NCBI GenBank assembly: GCA_013407085.1
Contig: JACCGJ010013905.1
Coordinates: 32,959-96,958, forward strand
Length of the DNA: 64,000 nucleotides
From: Atriophallophorus winterbourni
Taxonomy: Eukaryota; Platyhelminthes; Trematoda; Plagiorchiida; Microphallidae
Direction: 5' to 3'
Both the position numbers and the translations under genes were made by a program. The stretch's first letter is position 1. Every line of letters starts with the position of its first letter. Positions 34,746-47,094 of this stretch are shown piece after piece. The notes below the pieces were generated by a model. The model worked only from the letters and a program-made list of their open reading frames with translations. It was not told where the DNA came from and searched no databases.

Positions 34746-35335
34746 GATGTCTGCATCCGTAATCTCACGGCACAGAAGGTTTGGCTATAATACAAAGCTA
34801 CTCCTCCGCTGGTTTCACGATCATGACGAATAATTGACATTCCTGGTAATTCTAGTTCACTGTTTGTTTTGTTAGTCTGTAGCCACGTTTCCGTTACGGT
34901 GATGATGTCTGGTGAACATCTCAGAAAAACTGCGCGCATTTCACCGATTTTGTTTCCGAGACATTGTGCCTTGCTGTAGATGCATTTCATGGTTGTTTTT
35001 CTCAACAAGGATGGGGTGTGGGGAACGAGGCTAGCGGAGTGCAGAATATCTGTTAGGCCGACTCCTCCAGAGTCGGCATCTGAAGGTTTTTTTTTCTTGC
35101 AAGGATGCTTGATAGTTTTGAGGTTGTGTTGTTGGAATAGGTGATCTATACTATCGGCTGAATTTGTTTCTGACACGTCAACTACTGAATGACTTGGTAG
35201 TGTTTCTATTGAACTTCGTGGTGCATCTATCTTACTAATATGAATTTTCGATGTGCTTAGTCTAATTTCTAGTGGCATCCGTCTGTGGCCATTCTCACAA
35301 TGATTTTTGACCGTGTTCAACATATCTTTACTCAA
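34679..35335 (-). pseudogene. CR1 element A endonuclease, N-terminal half
   Basis: 218 open codons: a basic leader, then MKCIYSKAQCLGNKIGEMRA, PDIITVTETWLQTN (catalytic Glu in TETW), IIRHDRETSGGVALYYS. The frame shifts near 34740 relative to the C-terminal half. Confidence 0.83.
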
Positions 35336-35352
35336 GAACGTTATTTTATTTA

Positions 35353-35733
35353 TTTACTCTAACTGTCCTTCACTCGAGTCTCAATTGCAGACGACATTTT
35401 TTGCCGTGCGAGTTTTTTTCACTTGGAACAATCTGCCCGATTATGTTGTTAACTCACCAAATCAGCAAAATTTCAAGAGAAGCCTTGAGGCCTTTTTGAC
35501 CCTAAACCCGTGCATCGAAGAAAACTATACATCTTAACACCATGCACCTACAATTGTTATCACACCAATCGAAAACAATTTCTGCCCTTCGGATTTTTAA
35601 TTGATTTTTGAACTGCTCAGTAAGCAACCTTATCCCATTTTTACTTAATACATTATTCGTTGTTGCCATATTATTCTGTGGTTTTTTGTAAAGCTTTTTA
35701 TACCATTAAAATTGAATTGAATTGAATTGAATT
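35353..35733 (+). mobile_element. CR1 (AATTG-tail) 3' fragment
   Basis: Begins at the LTLTVPNSRLNCRR block homologous to CR1 B at 29786 and ends in TTGAATTGAATTGAATTG. It carries the last 60 codons (FAVRVFFTWNNLPDYVVNSP) and the 3' UTR. Severely 5'-truncated. Confidence 0.83.
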
Positions 35734-36212
35734 TAAGTGGCTTAGGACCGATATCCTTATATTTCGTAGAACTCAAAGGCGCATCCTCTGAGGCATCTAT
35801 TTCGCCTCCGGTCAAGCCATGTCACACGTACTCACCCATTGGCATTTGATATTCCACCGGAACTCCGTCGGTTCTTCTATTCGGTGCGCGTTTGTTTCTT
35901 ATGGAACTCGCTACCGTCAGATGTTGTCCAATCATCTAGTGAAAGGATTTTCAGGAACAAATTGGATATATTTATGCGTAGTAATTCCAACCTGCATCCC
36001 GTTTATATAACATGATCTTTTTCCAAACGAATAATTTTTTTTCATCATACAGCGATAATACATAACATTTTTGTAACTACAAAACTGTCGATCTTCCTAA
36101 TGACTCAATTTATTTTGTATCAATATTTATTGTCCTTATACGAATATCCTGTGGTGTTGTACAGCTATGAGCTTTTTTATACCAAAAATTCTTGAAACTT
36201 GAATCTTGAATG
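35734..36212 (+). mobile_element. CR1 (TTGAATC-tail) 3' fragment
   Basis: Directly abuts the previous fragment. It encodes IPPELRRFFYSVRVCFLWNS, LPSDVVQSSSERIFRNKLD and a stop, then a 3' UTR shared with 26008-26155 and a tail of CTTGAAT units at 36193-36210. Confidence 0.8.
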
Positions 36213-36239
36213 TGGAATGTGTCCGTCACAGCTATAACA

Positions 36240-37330
36240 TGCAAGCCAAGTATATCACTGAGGAATCTCCATTGTAGCTGATCGCATTTGAGCTACACTG
36301 ATTTATCATTTGCTTCATCAGCTTCTGGAACTCCCAAAAGGATTACACTTCGATCATTCCTCTGTTTCGTTTGGTCTTGCTGCTGGGAGTTCCGAGCCCT
36401 TTCCCACTGGGGCACATCAGCGAAGATCATTACAGTGGTATCTGAGTTGACCGTAATTTTAAGCAGCTTTGACTGGTCCAGATTCGAGGAAGTAGGTTTA
36501 CGATTCAGTAGTATCAATGATAATGGTTCAACTGGCTCCAACTAAATGTTGCTGCACAACCTCTTCGATTCTTCTTTATCGTGATTTAGCCTGTCCTCTA
36601 GTAAGGTGGCACTCGTTTCCTTCACGTTGATGCAAATCACACCTAGTCCATGGAGCGAATGTACACTGTGTGCCTGGCGCATTCGCTCGTTGCTGGACGT
36701 TTCAACTGCCTTAGATTGAATACCTATCATGTCCAATTTGGGATTATTTTACACCGTGACTTTTGTTTTTGAACCTGAGGGTTTTCACTGAACCTTCAGA
36801 TGAGCAGGTGGCTTTGGCTCCGTATCTTTTTGCGGACCAGGGATGTTTTGGGCAGACAGGCCTTTAACAGTCGCATTTGTGAACGTGGTTTTTTGATGAA
36901 AAGAACGCTCCTCAAGACTCTCCAGCACATTTGCAACAGCTGAACCTTCGTGTTGAAAGATCTTAGAAGATTCAGCGTTTATCTAACTGGTATACCGTCA
37001 GTGGTTTAAGATTTATCGAAACCTACACTGGCATACTGAGAATACTGAGCGGTCACCATAGTTTCTACCGTTGTCTTCAACGTTTGTATGAGAAGCTCTA
37101 AGCTCAGCATCCGATCATCCAGGTTGCTTTGCTCAACACTAGTTCGAGCAGTTAAATCTGCGTTTTCTTTAGCTCAACAACTTTTCGCACACGTCATATA
37201 CACCAGGCATGTTTTCATTATTCTGGATCGATAACGCCTCCGGGGTCAATGAATTGTCACATTTTGCGTGACATGTGTGGGAACAGTTGAGAGCTGTAAC
37301 ATATTTGACATTACCAATGACGACTTTCTA
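36240..37330 (-). mobile_element. CR1 ORF1 relic
   Basis: The minus-strand open piece 36541-36293 (LDQSKLLKITVNSDTTVMIF, SVILLGVPEADEAND) matches the ORF1 C-terminal block of the CR1 copies at 43529-43248 and 45880-46000. The rest, up to 37330, is a diverged leader with coiled-coil-like composition. ORF1 of CR1 elements is a nucleic-acid-binding chaperone. Confidence 0.6.
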
Positions 37331-37439
37331 GGTTAAGTATTGACCTGTAAAGTTAATTTTAGTTATCTCTGAGGTAACTGAGCGCATGTGGTCAAAATAT
37401 TTTGATTGCAGCGCAACACTGTTTTCGATGAAATTGATC

Positions 37440-37810
37440 ATGTCAATGTAACCTTCTTAATAACATAGAGGATCGGACTAAGGCACTAGATGAAGGCGGT
37501 GTTGTATATGCTCCGTACCTTAATATTTCCAAAGCATTCGCTCGAGTTAATTATGAGATTAAGCGCAGAAGCCTAAAGTGAATGGAATAAAGGGAATATA
37601 ATGAATTGGACCAGAATTAACCTCACTGAACAACACGTTCAGGTTTGCGTGGACAGCATTCTTTCCCGAAGAAAAGCCGTCACGAGTGGGGCTCCAACAG
37701 AATCTGTGAATATTGTTCTTCTCTTTTTGGAGTATATGAATGATGGAATGTTGGATATCGGGTGCAATTCGATACTGAAATATGTTTATTATGTTTTGTA
37801 CTAGCTGTTA
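37440..37810 (+). mobile_element. CR1 RT relic at the outer edge of the left arm
   Basis: Degenerate reading AGVVYAPYLNISKAFARVNY-like, then QVCVDSILSRRKAVTSGAP and FLEYMND. The catalytic box is lost. The mirror copy is at 49850-50190 on the minus strand, so it predates the inverted duplication. Confidence 0.65.
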
Positions 37811-38002
37811 CGAAGCACTCTCTACAGTGAGTATATAAGTATTGCACTGAGGTTCCTTAAGCATTGGGCTATTTTTAATAGATTAAAAAAAGAATTCTCT
37901 ATAAATCTCATACAATATTCGATTCAGGGCATACCGGGAAAACGTTCGGATTTCAGAGATGTGCATCGTCCCATAAAAAATTTAAATGTTGGTAATTATA
38001 AA

Positions 38003-38008
38003 TTTATT
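38003..38008 (-). terminator. Polyadenylation signal of NPC2-like gene 3
   Basis: AATAAA on the minus strand, 52 bp after the stop; mirror of 49605-49610. Confidence 0.65.
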
Positions 38009-38060
38009 GATCGAATCAAATGGTTTTATAGATATTCGAATGCGAGTTCCTCTCGAATAG

Positions 38061-38917
38061 TTATTCAGATGAGTTTTGCAACGCGACTGGAAATTGAACG
38101 CATAAAAACGGTTTGTTTGTTGTATCCAGCAAGCTCCATTTAATGTTGACGTTGAGCTGGAAGTAAATTTGAAAGTATTTCAAGAGTTAGCCTAATTACA
38201 TAATTGAATTCATCGGTATTTTAACAAAAATGTCAACAACTCACCGACGGATAGCTTTCTTTTATGTGATTGGTATACTCAAACTCGTAAATATCGCTAG
38301 TAGATTTGAGCGGACATCCTTGCTTGATATGATCACAAACTTTCGCATCGGGCAATGGGAACGGTAGATCTAGCTTGCCAACCTTTCCACTTACTGAAAT
38401 TTTACCGGGTTCGAAATTTGTGTTCTCTGAAAGAAAGAATGGTAAATTATTATTATATCAAGTGGTTTTCCTAATGTCATATCATAACGGTAGTCCACTG
38501 GAGATTCGGTTCGAACTCGCACTTACTTAAACGGAATCTGATCGTGACGCTGCTTTGGCCTCCCTTGACAAGAGCGCACGGCTTGCCTTGACATGGATTT
38601 ACTTGTACCGAGACTACGGTTGCGTGCGGAGAACCTGTTTAAGTGAAATCATCATTAAATTATATGAAGATTCATCAGTTTAACAAGGAAAATGTTGGTG
38701 GTTCTTATGAGGAAATTGATCCTAAAGTTGATGATGGATAATAAATTAAAAATGATTCACATTAACGTTTACATTTGATATCGATATAATAACCTCGTTT
38801 AACTCAATCTCAAATATTCAATTTACCGCAATCGTTGAATTTCGTATTTGACTTCTCTGCAGCAACGAAAATAAACAGTAACGTGGCACACAACAATCGG
38901 TACTGCATAATGCTCAT
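38061..38917 (-). CDS. NPC2-like / ML-domain secreted lipid-binding protein, gene 3 (left-arm copy)
   Basis: Exons on the minus strand: 38917-38827, 38634-38527, 38426-38245, 38156-38061, the same lengths (91, 108, 182, 96 nt) and phases (1, 1, 0) as gene 4. The frame is open for 158 residues. Signal peptide MSIMQYRLLCATLLFIFVAA. The six ML cysteines are kept (DCG, PCQGKPC, VC, GCP, LC). It differs from gene 4 at about a dozen residues, for instance SLYATI to SPHATV and the last residue A to E. TATA box at 38954-38961. Both copies being intact after visible divergence suggests both are still used. Function as a lipid carrier is inferred from the family. Confidence 0.9.
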
Positions 38918-38953
38918 GATACACACAATTAGAGACAGCTCGGAATGAACTGC

Positions 38954-38961
38954 TTTATATA
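38954..38961 (-). promoter_or_regulatory. TATA box of NPC2-like gene 3
   Basis: TATATAAA on the minus strand, 36 bp before the start codon; identical in gene 4. Confidence 0.7.
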
Positions 38962-39414
38962 GATTTGTATCTCTATCGATTTTAAAATGTGTCCTATCGA
39001 AAATCAGCACGCTCGTCTGCTTTTTAGAATAACGTGTTATCACAAACTGTCAGTTCCAGCTCCAGGGTGTGCATAGAGTCCCGTTTTGTTAATGATCCAA
39101 CCAATGTTTGGATGTGGTTGCAAGCAAAACAAGATTTGATCGGTCTGACATTCGCGAAAGCAAACCGAAAATCATCTGTTCATTCATGTCGATAAATCAT
39201 TGTCATCATTTGAAGACCGTGACATTTAAATTGACAATTTGTGTGACCCGAATCTGTCAGTGTTCATTGAGAAATACCGCATTTGTTTGAGCAAATCGGG
39301 TCTCAATTCAGTGTGGACTTTATTATGCTTAACAACCAAATGTTATTAGCACCCTTGTTTTTGTTTCTGTCTAGCGGTCGTGACGCTCGTGACCATTTTC
39401 TACCGCGCGTTAAA

Positions 39415-39908
39415 ATGGTAAATAATCGTTGATGGATTCAACATGGTATTTGAAAATAGTCGTGACCGATCGGGAGTACATAATCATGAAAAGAATGTTT
39501 GCAATGAATCGGCTATACGAAATATTTTGGGAACGTTTCGCTTCTGAACACAGAAGCTTCTTCAGACCAAGGGTGACGGTACGAACAGGGTTCTGATTTA
39601 AATAGCATTTTCTTGACCAATCCTGTGTTCTCTGAGATAGACAGGCGAGATCAAGACGATTGATCACACCCACTTATTGCTGTGTTAATCCCTAAATTAT
39701 TTATTTTGTGTGCAGGTGCGAACAGCGTGCTCGGACCCATTGCTTACGTAATCCATATGCACATTAGGTGTTATGCAGGTTAATATTTATCCGCTGGAGA
39801 ACCGTACACCAGATTGTTGAGATATCCGCCCCATCCACCTTGTTAACTACATTCGCACTGCCTCAGCGTGACGACTTTCCCGATAAGATTTCACACCCCG
39901 TCTTATCA
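39415..39908 (-). mobile_element. PLE 3' block in the left arm
   Basis: On the minus strand: the end of the PLE protein (SANVVNKVDGADIST) at about 39860-39820, then the 3' UTR with the CTGAAGAAG stem motif at 39528-39570. Closely similar to 62315-62720. The RT and most of GIY-YIG are missing. Mirror copy at 47705-48205. Confidence 0.75.
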
Positions 39909-40700
39909 CCTCTAGTTTCAAGATTAAAGATTTAGGGTTGAAAAATCAATTAAATTTACAATAACCCTAGAGTCGAAATATAGTTACATATATATATATA
40001 TATTTATATATATATTAATAGTTATTAATAGTTTGGGGCAAAATTTGGATCAATTCTCATATAATCGTCGAGTTTCCATTTTAACATAGATAAACTGCTT
40101 GAACTTAACAAATCGGCAGGTAGCGAATTCCAAACAAAACGAACACGCACCGAATAAAAAAACATGCATCAGTTCCGTTTGGAGTCTTGTGTTTCCACTG
40201 CTATTGCTGGAATTTCAAAAGTGGAACAATATCTCCAAGGAGTTGGAAACAGTATTGAGTATTTTGTATGCGAGGATGAGATCACCTCGCATTCTCCTCT
40301 GTGCAAATGTCATCAGCTCCAGTCGTCTGAATCGCCCGGCGAATTGGATATTTTCGAGTCCAATGACAAGCTTAGAAGCTCTCTGATATATGCGATCCAG
40401 ACGTAAGCTGTCTTTTTGGAGCCATTGTGTCCATGCTTGTGCGGCATAGTCTAGAACCTGGTGTATATATGTGTTCATCATGAGAGGAAAACACTCCGGG
40501 TACAAACATCCAAATATCCGCCGTAACATGTCGAGCAGCCGAGACGCGCTTTTATAAACGGCTTCGCATTGTAGACCATTTTTTCAAACTACCGCAAATC
40601 CAGACACCCGGTCCTTTTCTTCTTCGGTGTACTCCAGGTTTCTGTCGCCGAGCTTGTATTGATAGGAAACGTCAAGGTCACGACCGATCTGAATGATCTT

Positions 40701-41432
40701 CTACTTTTGCATATTCAATGACAGTTTATTTTCGGATGACCAGTTGTACAAATCATTCAAATCGTTTTGCAGCAAAATACAATCATCAGCATTGTTAATT
40801 CGCTTCCATACTTTTAGATCGTCAGCAAACAATACCATCGTACTATCATTTGGTATTGGTATATAGTTCATATGGACTAGGAACAGTATTAGTCCAAGCA
40901 CTGAGCCTTGTGGAACACCGATAGTGGCATCGATTTTCTTTGATAATAGGCCGTCCACCCGAACTCTGATGTGGCTGCTGCTGAGGTAATCACTTATCAA
41001 TTCATATAGTTTTCCAACAATACCGTGTTTCTTTAGCTTATTCGAGCGTAAATTATGATCAACTCTGTCGAATGCCTTAGAAATGTCCAGAAAGTACGCA
41101 TGAATACAGCCCCTCACATTTACAACCATCGTCCAATCTTCTAAGCTAGTCAGCAAATTTCTTATACAAGGGCGAGTTCTGCGAAATCCATGTTGAGCAA
41201 CTGCCAAAAGCTGGTTCGTTTCCAGATGTCGCACTACTTCTGCGGTTATTATTCGCTCAAAAACTTTTGATACCAAAGACAGCAATGTCACCGGCCTGTG
41301 ATTCTTAACTTCAGAACGGCAACCACCTTTGTAAATGGATGTTATTTTCCCCAGTTTCCAGTCTTTTTGGTACCACGCCAGCTTGGAGAAAATTATTAAA
41401 CATGCAGGATAGAGGTTCAGATAGCTGCGCAT
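40701..41432 (-). pseudogene. RT domain of CR1 element C
   Basis: 243 open codons: WKLGKITSIYKGGCRSEVKN, HRPVTLLSLVSKVFERIITA, QHGFRRTRPCIRNLLTSLED, AYFLDISKAFDRVDH, GVPQGSVLGLILFLVHMNYI, MVLFADDLKVWKRI. Both catalytic motifs are present. The last residues shift frame before the 40529-40215 piece. Confidence 0.87.
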
Positions 41433-42195
41433 GACAGGTTTGGAGCAGATTTAGAGTTATCTCGTCTGGCCCTGGAAATTTCTTTACGTTTAATTTTCGT
41501 AAGTAGTGCGCTCCCACCGTTGGAGTAATCAATACTTCACTCAATGACGGTCGGTCAAGTCGAATACTTAGTTCCTGATCATGCTCCGTTGATTACGGCG
41601 CCAAACCTCCGGCATAAAAGTCTGCTAACAGGTCAGCGGTCTGATTAATGGATTGGGCGAAGCCGGACGAAGTATTTAGGTCAAAGACTCCCGGTTTAAT
41701 ATTCGTTCTATCGTTTGCGAATCTATATAAGATCTTCGGATTCTGGTGCATCTGAGAAATGAACTGCGGTAGGAAAGCTTGTTAATCATCTCGAATTAAG
41801 CTGATAACTTTGCTTAGCAGTCGTGTAAATTGTGCCCAAGAATCAGCTGTGTTGGTAGCCTTGTGAAACTCCCATGCTATTGCCCTTTGTTTCATCCACT
41901 TTGTAGTCCTGCTTCGTAGTATAAATTTATTACGTTGAGAAGTTTTCTTCAAAAGATCATTGTATGTTCCTCCAATATAGATTTCAGGTGCTGTAAGAGA
42001 GGGCGTCAATGACTATCCGGATCGGAGTAATCCATTTGTGCAAAACTAGTGCTTTGTAATTCGGAACACAGAGCACGGTTGTTCACCCTTCTGACGCATT
42101 CCGTTCCGTCACGGTTGCGCCTAGCGCTACAAACGTACACGAGTTCTAGGACAACGTGATCGCTTCGTCCGATTGGCGATTTAGAAAATGATATT

Positions 42196-42678
42196 CTATA
42201 CAGATATGGGATCTGATGTAAGTATTAGGTCCAAGGTAGACGGACGGTCTGATCCCTTCATACTTGTACATCCAAAAACGTGGTTATAAAGGGGTGCGTA
42301 ATCAAAGACGGCTCGAAATTCACACCCAAGTGTCTCTGATGGATGATCATCCCGGCTATAGAGATGGGGAAAGTTGAAATCCCCCATTATCAATATTTGA
42401 GTATTGTACCGCATTGTTACATAACGCAAAGCATTAATTAGTTTTTTGCTTAGGTCGAGAGTTGCTGTTGGAGAACGATAGATCACTTCAAAAATACAAT
42501 GGTCTCCTGAAGTAAGAGTCAGAGAGCACCAAAGTGTGTCAGTTATATCACGGGTCTGGTCGTTCACAGCTCTACAGATAAACGATTGCTTGAAGTAGAG
42601 TGCTGCTAGTCCGCCATCGCCGAGACGGTTACGCCGGAATAGAGACAGGCTGGGCAAAGAGAGTTCATTATCAGACAA
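42196..42678 (-). pseudogene. Endonuclease domain of CR1 element C
   Basis: 160 codons: LSLPSLSLFRRNRLGDGGLA, DTLWCSLTLTSGDHCIFEVI, YRSPTATLDLSKKL, MGDFNFPHLYS, STLDLILTSDP. The TETW block just upstream reads ITKTW, with Glu changed to Lys, and the stop at 42730 separates it from the leader. Confidence 0.83.
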
Positions 42679-43934
42679 TGAGGTATGGAACCACGTTTTT
42701 GTTATTGCAACTATGTCTGGCGCCGTTTAATTACAAATCTCGGACAATTCGATTAATTTGTTGAAAAGGCTGTTTGCGTTTGTGTAGATGCACTTAATTA
42801 TATTTTTCTTGAATAATGACGGAGTATAAACGGAAGTTATTGGTCTGCGGTAGTGACTATTATCAAAAGGGCTGGGTGGATAGGTTTGTTTCTGTTGATA
42901 TTGCTTCAGTGACAGAATCAAAAATTGTATCAGGTTCTCGATTCGGATCTTGATCGATTTCGGATCTAACGGCATTTCCGTTGTCTCGTACTTTACGCTG
43001 GGATTAGATAACATAACCCCTTTAGGTAACTTATGTTTTAAGGCTTTCCATGTGCATCTTAGTCTATCGGCCATTATGCTGTTTAAAAGGATCACCTTCA
43101 GCGGATTTGGACCAGTTCCATTTTACTTCTGAGATCGTGGTAGTCGAAAAATATCGACCTTAACTTCCTCGGAAATGTTCATAATTTATCTCAGAAATCG
43201 CCACTGCTTACGATCGTGGCTAGCGCGTTCGTGAATGGAAAAATCACCTATGATTTCCCGAACCCCAAGTAAAATGAGACTACGGAAGGAAAGGTTTCCA
43301 CGTTCGGTGGTATTGCCAAGTGTTTCTCGCACCATGGAATAACGGGGTAGACGCGGCACGGTGTTTCAAAGCTACTTCGTACCATGTAAGCGTTTAGCAA
43401 TATATCTTCCATGCCCCTTTCATTGTTTACGGTTAATTTAAGTAATCGTGGTTTGTCGAGGTGTGGCGAATCACGATTTCTAGTAAGTCGATTCAATGAA
43501 GTGGGTGTAACCTGATTTATTTCCATCATTTTGCACAGATCAAACCACGCCTTAATCTCGTGTTACTTCCGAGCCACAAATAGTGAAGAATCAGGTTCTG
43601 GTATATTCGTACATATTATACTTAAGTTGTGCAACTGGGTGGCCGATCGATTGTTGGAAGTTTTCGTAGTTTGTCCAATTGTATTCTTTTCAATATGCTT
43701 TGATATGAACGCCGGAAACTGAATAGCCTTGAGCTGCGGTGTCCACATGATTTCAGTATTTGCGCCGCGTTACGTGCTCGTTAGTTTGATCGATGTGTTG
43801 GCGTCGGGAACTGACGTTGCTGAGTTTAATATAGTCCACTTTTCTCCATCTCATTTTGTCAGAAATAGCTGTTATTCTTTAAAATACAACTGTCGTTTGT
43901 TGTTTGTTTGAGTGCAGAGGACGCTGGTTTCATG

Positions 43935-44560
43935 CGAGATTCAAGCAAGGAATCGAGTTAATCAAGAACTACGCTGTGACCCGTGTCTAGCAAGATTAAA
44001 GATTAAAGATTCAAGAATTTATGGTCACAAAAAGCACATAGGCCGAATCCTGAATCAGTGATTGAAATTCACTGGATTGCGGGGTTGCTTTCCTACATAT
44101 TTTTTATACGCGTTTACCTTAGTACAAAGTTCTCTAGACGATTACCCAGTGTAAACACCCGAGCAACCCTTGCATTTGATTTTGTAGATGCAGTTGTTCA
44201 CATAACCTAAATGAGTCTTATCTTCGAAATACATTAATACTGAGCGGAGCGTTCCACCTCTCTTATATGTTACTCTAATACCTGCGTAGTTCAAGATTCG
44301 ACTTATTACTTCGGAGGCGTTTTGACCTACAGTAGAGATACCGTAGCTCGCCAAACCTTTTCCGTTTTCGGTAGCGGATGTTTAACTCGCTTCAATTGGC
44401 GCTTATTAAACTCTTGGAGTAACTATGATTAGCTAGTCGACGACTAACTTCTTGATGAGCTCGTCTCTTATCGACGTCATCGCTGCAGAGGCGTTCTACC
44501 TTCTAGAATAAGGATTTTGCTACGGACTGAAATACCCTTTTAGGATGCGCAGATGTGTAT
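43935..44560 (-). mobile_element. PLE fragment (linker and GIY-YIG) carrying a tiny CR1 insertion
   Basis: Minus strand reads RVTYKRGGTLRSVLMYFEDK, THLGYVNNCIYKIKCKGCSG, VYTG and stops; similar to 62951-62583. At 43991-44041 it is interrupted by a CR1 tail, after which PLE sequence resumes without loss. Confidence 0.75.
43991..44041 (-). mobile_element. 51-bp CR1 tail inserted in the PLE fragment
   Basis: Consists of the terminal AAGATTAAAGATTAAAG units and about 30 bp of CR1 3' UTR (TTTATGGTCACAAAAAGCAC). PLE sequence continues on each side (CTACGCTGTG before, CCGAATCCTGAATCAGTG after). Confidence 0.75.
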
Positions 44561-45169
44561 CACAAAATGGCACTTGTGTCGATTGACTTGCGAATCAACT
44601 GTCAACTGCTGTGCGGTCGCATTTTTTGCTTTGACACTTCTGGTCATATATTCGCCGAATCTGCTTGGATTTATCCCATTCCAAGAATTCCATCATATCT
44701 ATCGGAATTTATACGTTTTGCACTTGTTAACTGATCAACAGCAATGTTGCATATCGGCGTAAATATCTCAGTTTTCTCACGCGTGCTAACTTTTTCCCAT
44801 CGTTAACTATTTTACGGGTTTTGCTATCATTGCAAAGGTCGCGTCGTGCTACTATTTTGATACTTGTTTCTGTATTCTACCTTGTGTGGTTAACGAGTTA
44901 TAGTAGATTATTTATTAAATGAAGAAATCACGAGTTCCAAAGCAGCCACATCGACCTGTCGACCAAACGCCCACCACTCAGCCGAACAACCAACTTCAGG
45001 CTACTAACATGTTTGACCGCATCACGAGATCCAACATACGGACAAAAAATCGATCGATCAAGCTGTGACAGCGATATGGAACCAACTTGACCTCAGTGCG
45101 ATGGCCTGGATCAGGCGGACGCAACAATGGTCACGGTCAAGTTGATAGAACGAATCTCGACACGCAGAA

Positions 45170-45358
45170 TTGTCCCGCACGTGCAAAGCATGCGAACAAC
45201 CGGTGAGGCCCATGGCGAGTAAAGTTATAACGTGCTTTCTGTGTATGGGTAAAATCCACGGTAAATGTGACCGTAGTTTAGCCCCTGGTTCGATGGCATT
45301 AATAAATAAGGCATTAGGTTACAGGCGCCTGCTATGTCTGTGTTCGTTGCAGAGCTAA
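45170..45358 (+). pseudogene. CR1 ORF1 zinc-finger segment
   Basis: MSRTCKACEQPVRPMASKVI followed by TCFLCMGKIHGKCDRSLAPG: a PHD/esterase-less CR1 ORF1 finger with C-x2-C, C-x2-C and H-x3-C spacing. The frame is lost after about 55 residues; the upstream leader starts at 44919 and has its own stop at about 45066. Confidence 0.65.
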
Positions 45359-46719
45359 ATCCTTTCACGGCGCCGATACTTTTGAAGCCAAATTAGAAAT
45401 GGCATGGCCAGTTTCGAGTTGAGCCTTTGACGTGGGAGTACGCGAGTGATCACATCAATACAACGATTTCGGAGCCACCACTGAAGGAATCTGAGACTAA
45501 GGCTATTGGTATGCCAAAAAAGATAAAAAAGCTGGGTTAATCCCGTTTTGGAATCAGTTTAAACGACCACGGAAGTAGGAAATTCTTACACAGCTATGCT
45601 GTTATGGTCTACCTCAACTGTACACTCCAAAACTGCTGTACCCGACTCACAAAGTCAAGCCCCAAATGTTTTAAATTCGAAAAAATCTGACTTTCCGGTA
45701 CGCAAAATGAACTCCCCATGCGTGATACGTACGAACTTCAGCGAGTCCCAAGAATGACTGTTTGATAGCAATGAGAAATACGACGTCGAGAAATGGACTC
45801 AACTTTGCCACCTAATGTAAATTGAACATGTAATCGCAGAAAAAGTCACTCGTCTAACTCGCCACTCAATTTCAGCTCATATTAGTCAACCTCGCTTGCT
45901 CAAGGTAACACTGAAATGCGAGGCTGATATCGAGAACATATTGCTGAATGCGTACCTACTCAAGTCAGATTCCGCATATATCCCGATGTACCTTGGCGGG
46001 AAAGGAAGGGTAACTTGAACTCCAGGGAAAAAAACGGTAGACCAAAGTATAGTTCTACTTGGTGTACCAGAAAACACCTCTCGGGCACGGATTCAGGAAA
46101 CCGTAGAGCACGACGTCAAGCAATGGCGCTGCATTGCGTGTTCTCTAGATATTTCTATTGCCGTTGTTGTGGACACTTTTCGAGTTCCCTTTTCGCCAAA
46201 ATATAAAGGGAATGAACCAAAACCTCTGAAGATTACGTTCTTGACCAGCGCTATGGCCGAACTCGTAAGGTCGAAATGGAAATATGGAAAACGAACATTA
46301 CCCAATGATGTTAGACTTAATCCACCCAAACCCAATGTCATGAATCAAACACTCCCTTATCTGTCGACAGCGGATAGCAGCGTTTCCATCCAAATGGAAG
46401 AAATCAATACATCAAAAAACGTCGTAGGTTCAGCTCAAATCGAGTCGGACCGAGCAATTTACAACGAAACGTAACTGTCTACTGAGGCGGTCGGCGACCA
46501 ATAAGCAGCTTAAATGTTTTTATCATCTCAGGCAAAGACTATTCAGATGGATCCGGCATCACACTGTTTAACGCTTTATAACATACCACATGATTAATCA
46601 CTACTTGTTAAGTCCGACTCCAGAGAAGCCGGACCAATAACAATAGTTCATTACTAAAGAAAAATATAATTACGTGCATCTACACAAACACAAATAGCCT
46701 TTTCAACAAATAATTCGAA

Positions 46720-46983
46720 TTGTCCGAGATTTGTAATGAAACGGCGCGAGACATAGTTGCAATAACAGAAACGTGGTTCCATTCCTCATTGTCTGATAAT
46801 GAACTCTCGTTGCCCAGCTTGTCTCTATTCCGGCGTGACCGTCTAGATGACGGCGTAGGAGCAGCACTCTACTTCAAGCAATTGTTTATCTGTAGAGCTA
46901 TGAACGACCAGATCCGGGATATAACTGACACACTTTGGTGCTCTCTGACTCTTACTTCAGAGACCATTGTACTTTTGGATTGA
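46720..46983 (+). pseudogene. CR1 element D endonuclease N-terminal half
   Basis: MSEICNETARDIVAITETWF keeps the catalytic Glu of the TETW block, followed by LSLPSLSLFRRDRLDDGVGA and DTLWCSLTLTSE. A one-base loss at about 46970 relative to element C breaks the frame before YR-P. Confidence 0.8.
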
Positions 46984-47094
46984 TCTATCGTTTTCCAACA
47001 GCAACTCTCGAACAAAACTAATTAATGATTTGCGCTATGTAACAATGGTCTGCAATGCGAAGCCGTTTATAAAAGCGCGTCTCGGCTGCTCAAC

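Larger units (their letters stand above)
32327..35335 (-). mobile_element. CR1 element A, main part, inactive
   Basis: From 5' to 3' on the minus strand: endonuclease (35335-34200), RT with many stops (about 33960-32340). Its 3' UTR lies on the other side of LINE copy 3 at 26750-26892. RT traces: FKRVFEKFPPKIFQRIMNTN, LRPVLEYGVQSWSPWLKKDV and, near 33070, SLFADDINIWR. It is the oldest layer of the nested insertion. Confidence 0.83.
37331..40580. repeat. Large inverted repeat, left arm
   Basis: Reverse complement of 47044-50281 over its whole length, with only scattered mismatches and short indels. Contents from the outer edge inward: a CR1 RT relic, NPC2-like gene 3, its upstream DNA, a PLE 3' block, and the 3' part of a CR1 element. 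The spacer between the arms is about 6.46 kb. Confidence 0.92.
39911..43920 (-). mobile_element. CR1 element C (GATTAAA tail), long but inactive
   Basis: On the minus strand: ORF1 C-terminus (43750-43248), endonuclease (43095-42196), linker, RT (41544-40701 and 40529-40150), 3' UTR with a TA microsatellite, and a tail with AAGATTAAAGATTTAGGG complement at 39911-39945. Its 3' part (39911-40580) belongs to the left arm of the inverted repeat, while the rest lies in the spacer. Frameshifts occur in each domain. Confidence 0.85.

Noticed and set aside
39410..39673. 87-codon frame, identical at 47940-48203
   Set aside because: Identical because of the inverted repeat; it lies in the PLE 3' UTR and has no homologous frame in the other PLE copies.
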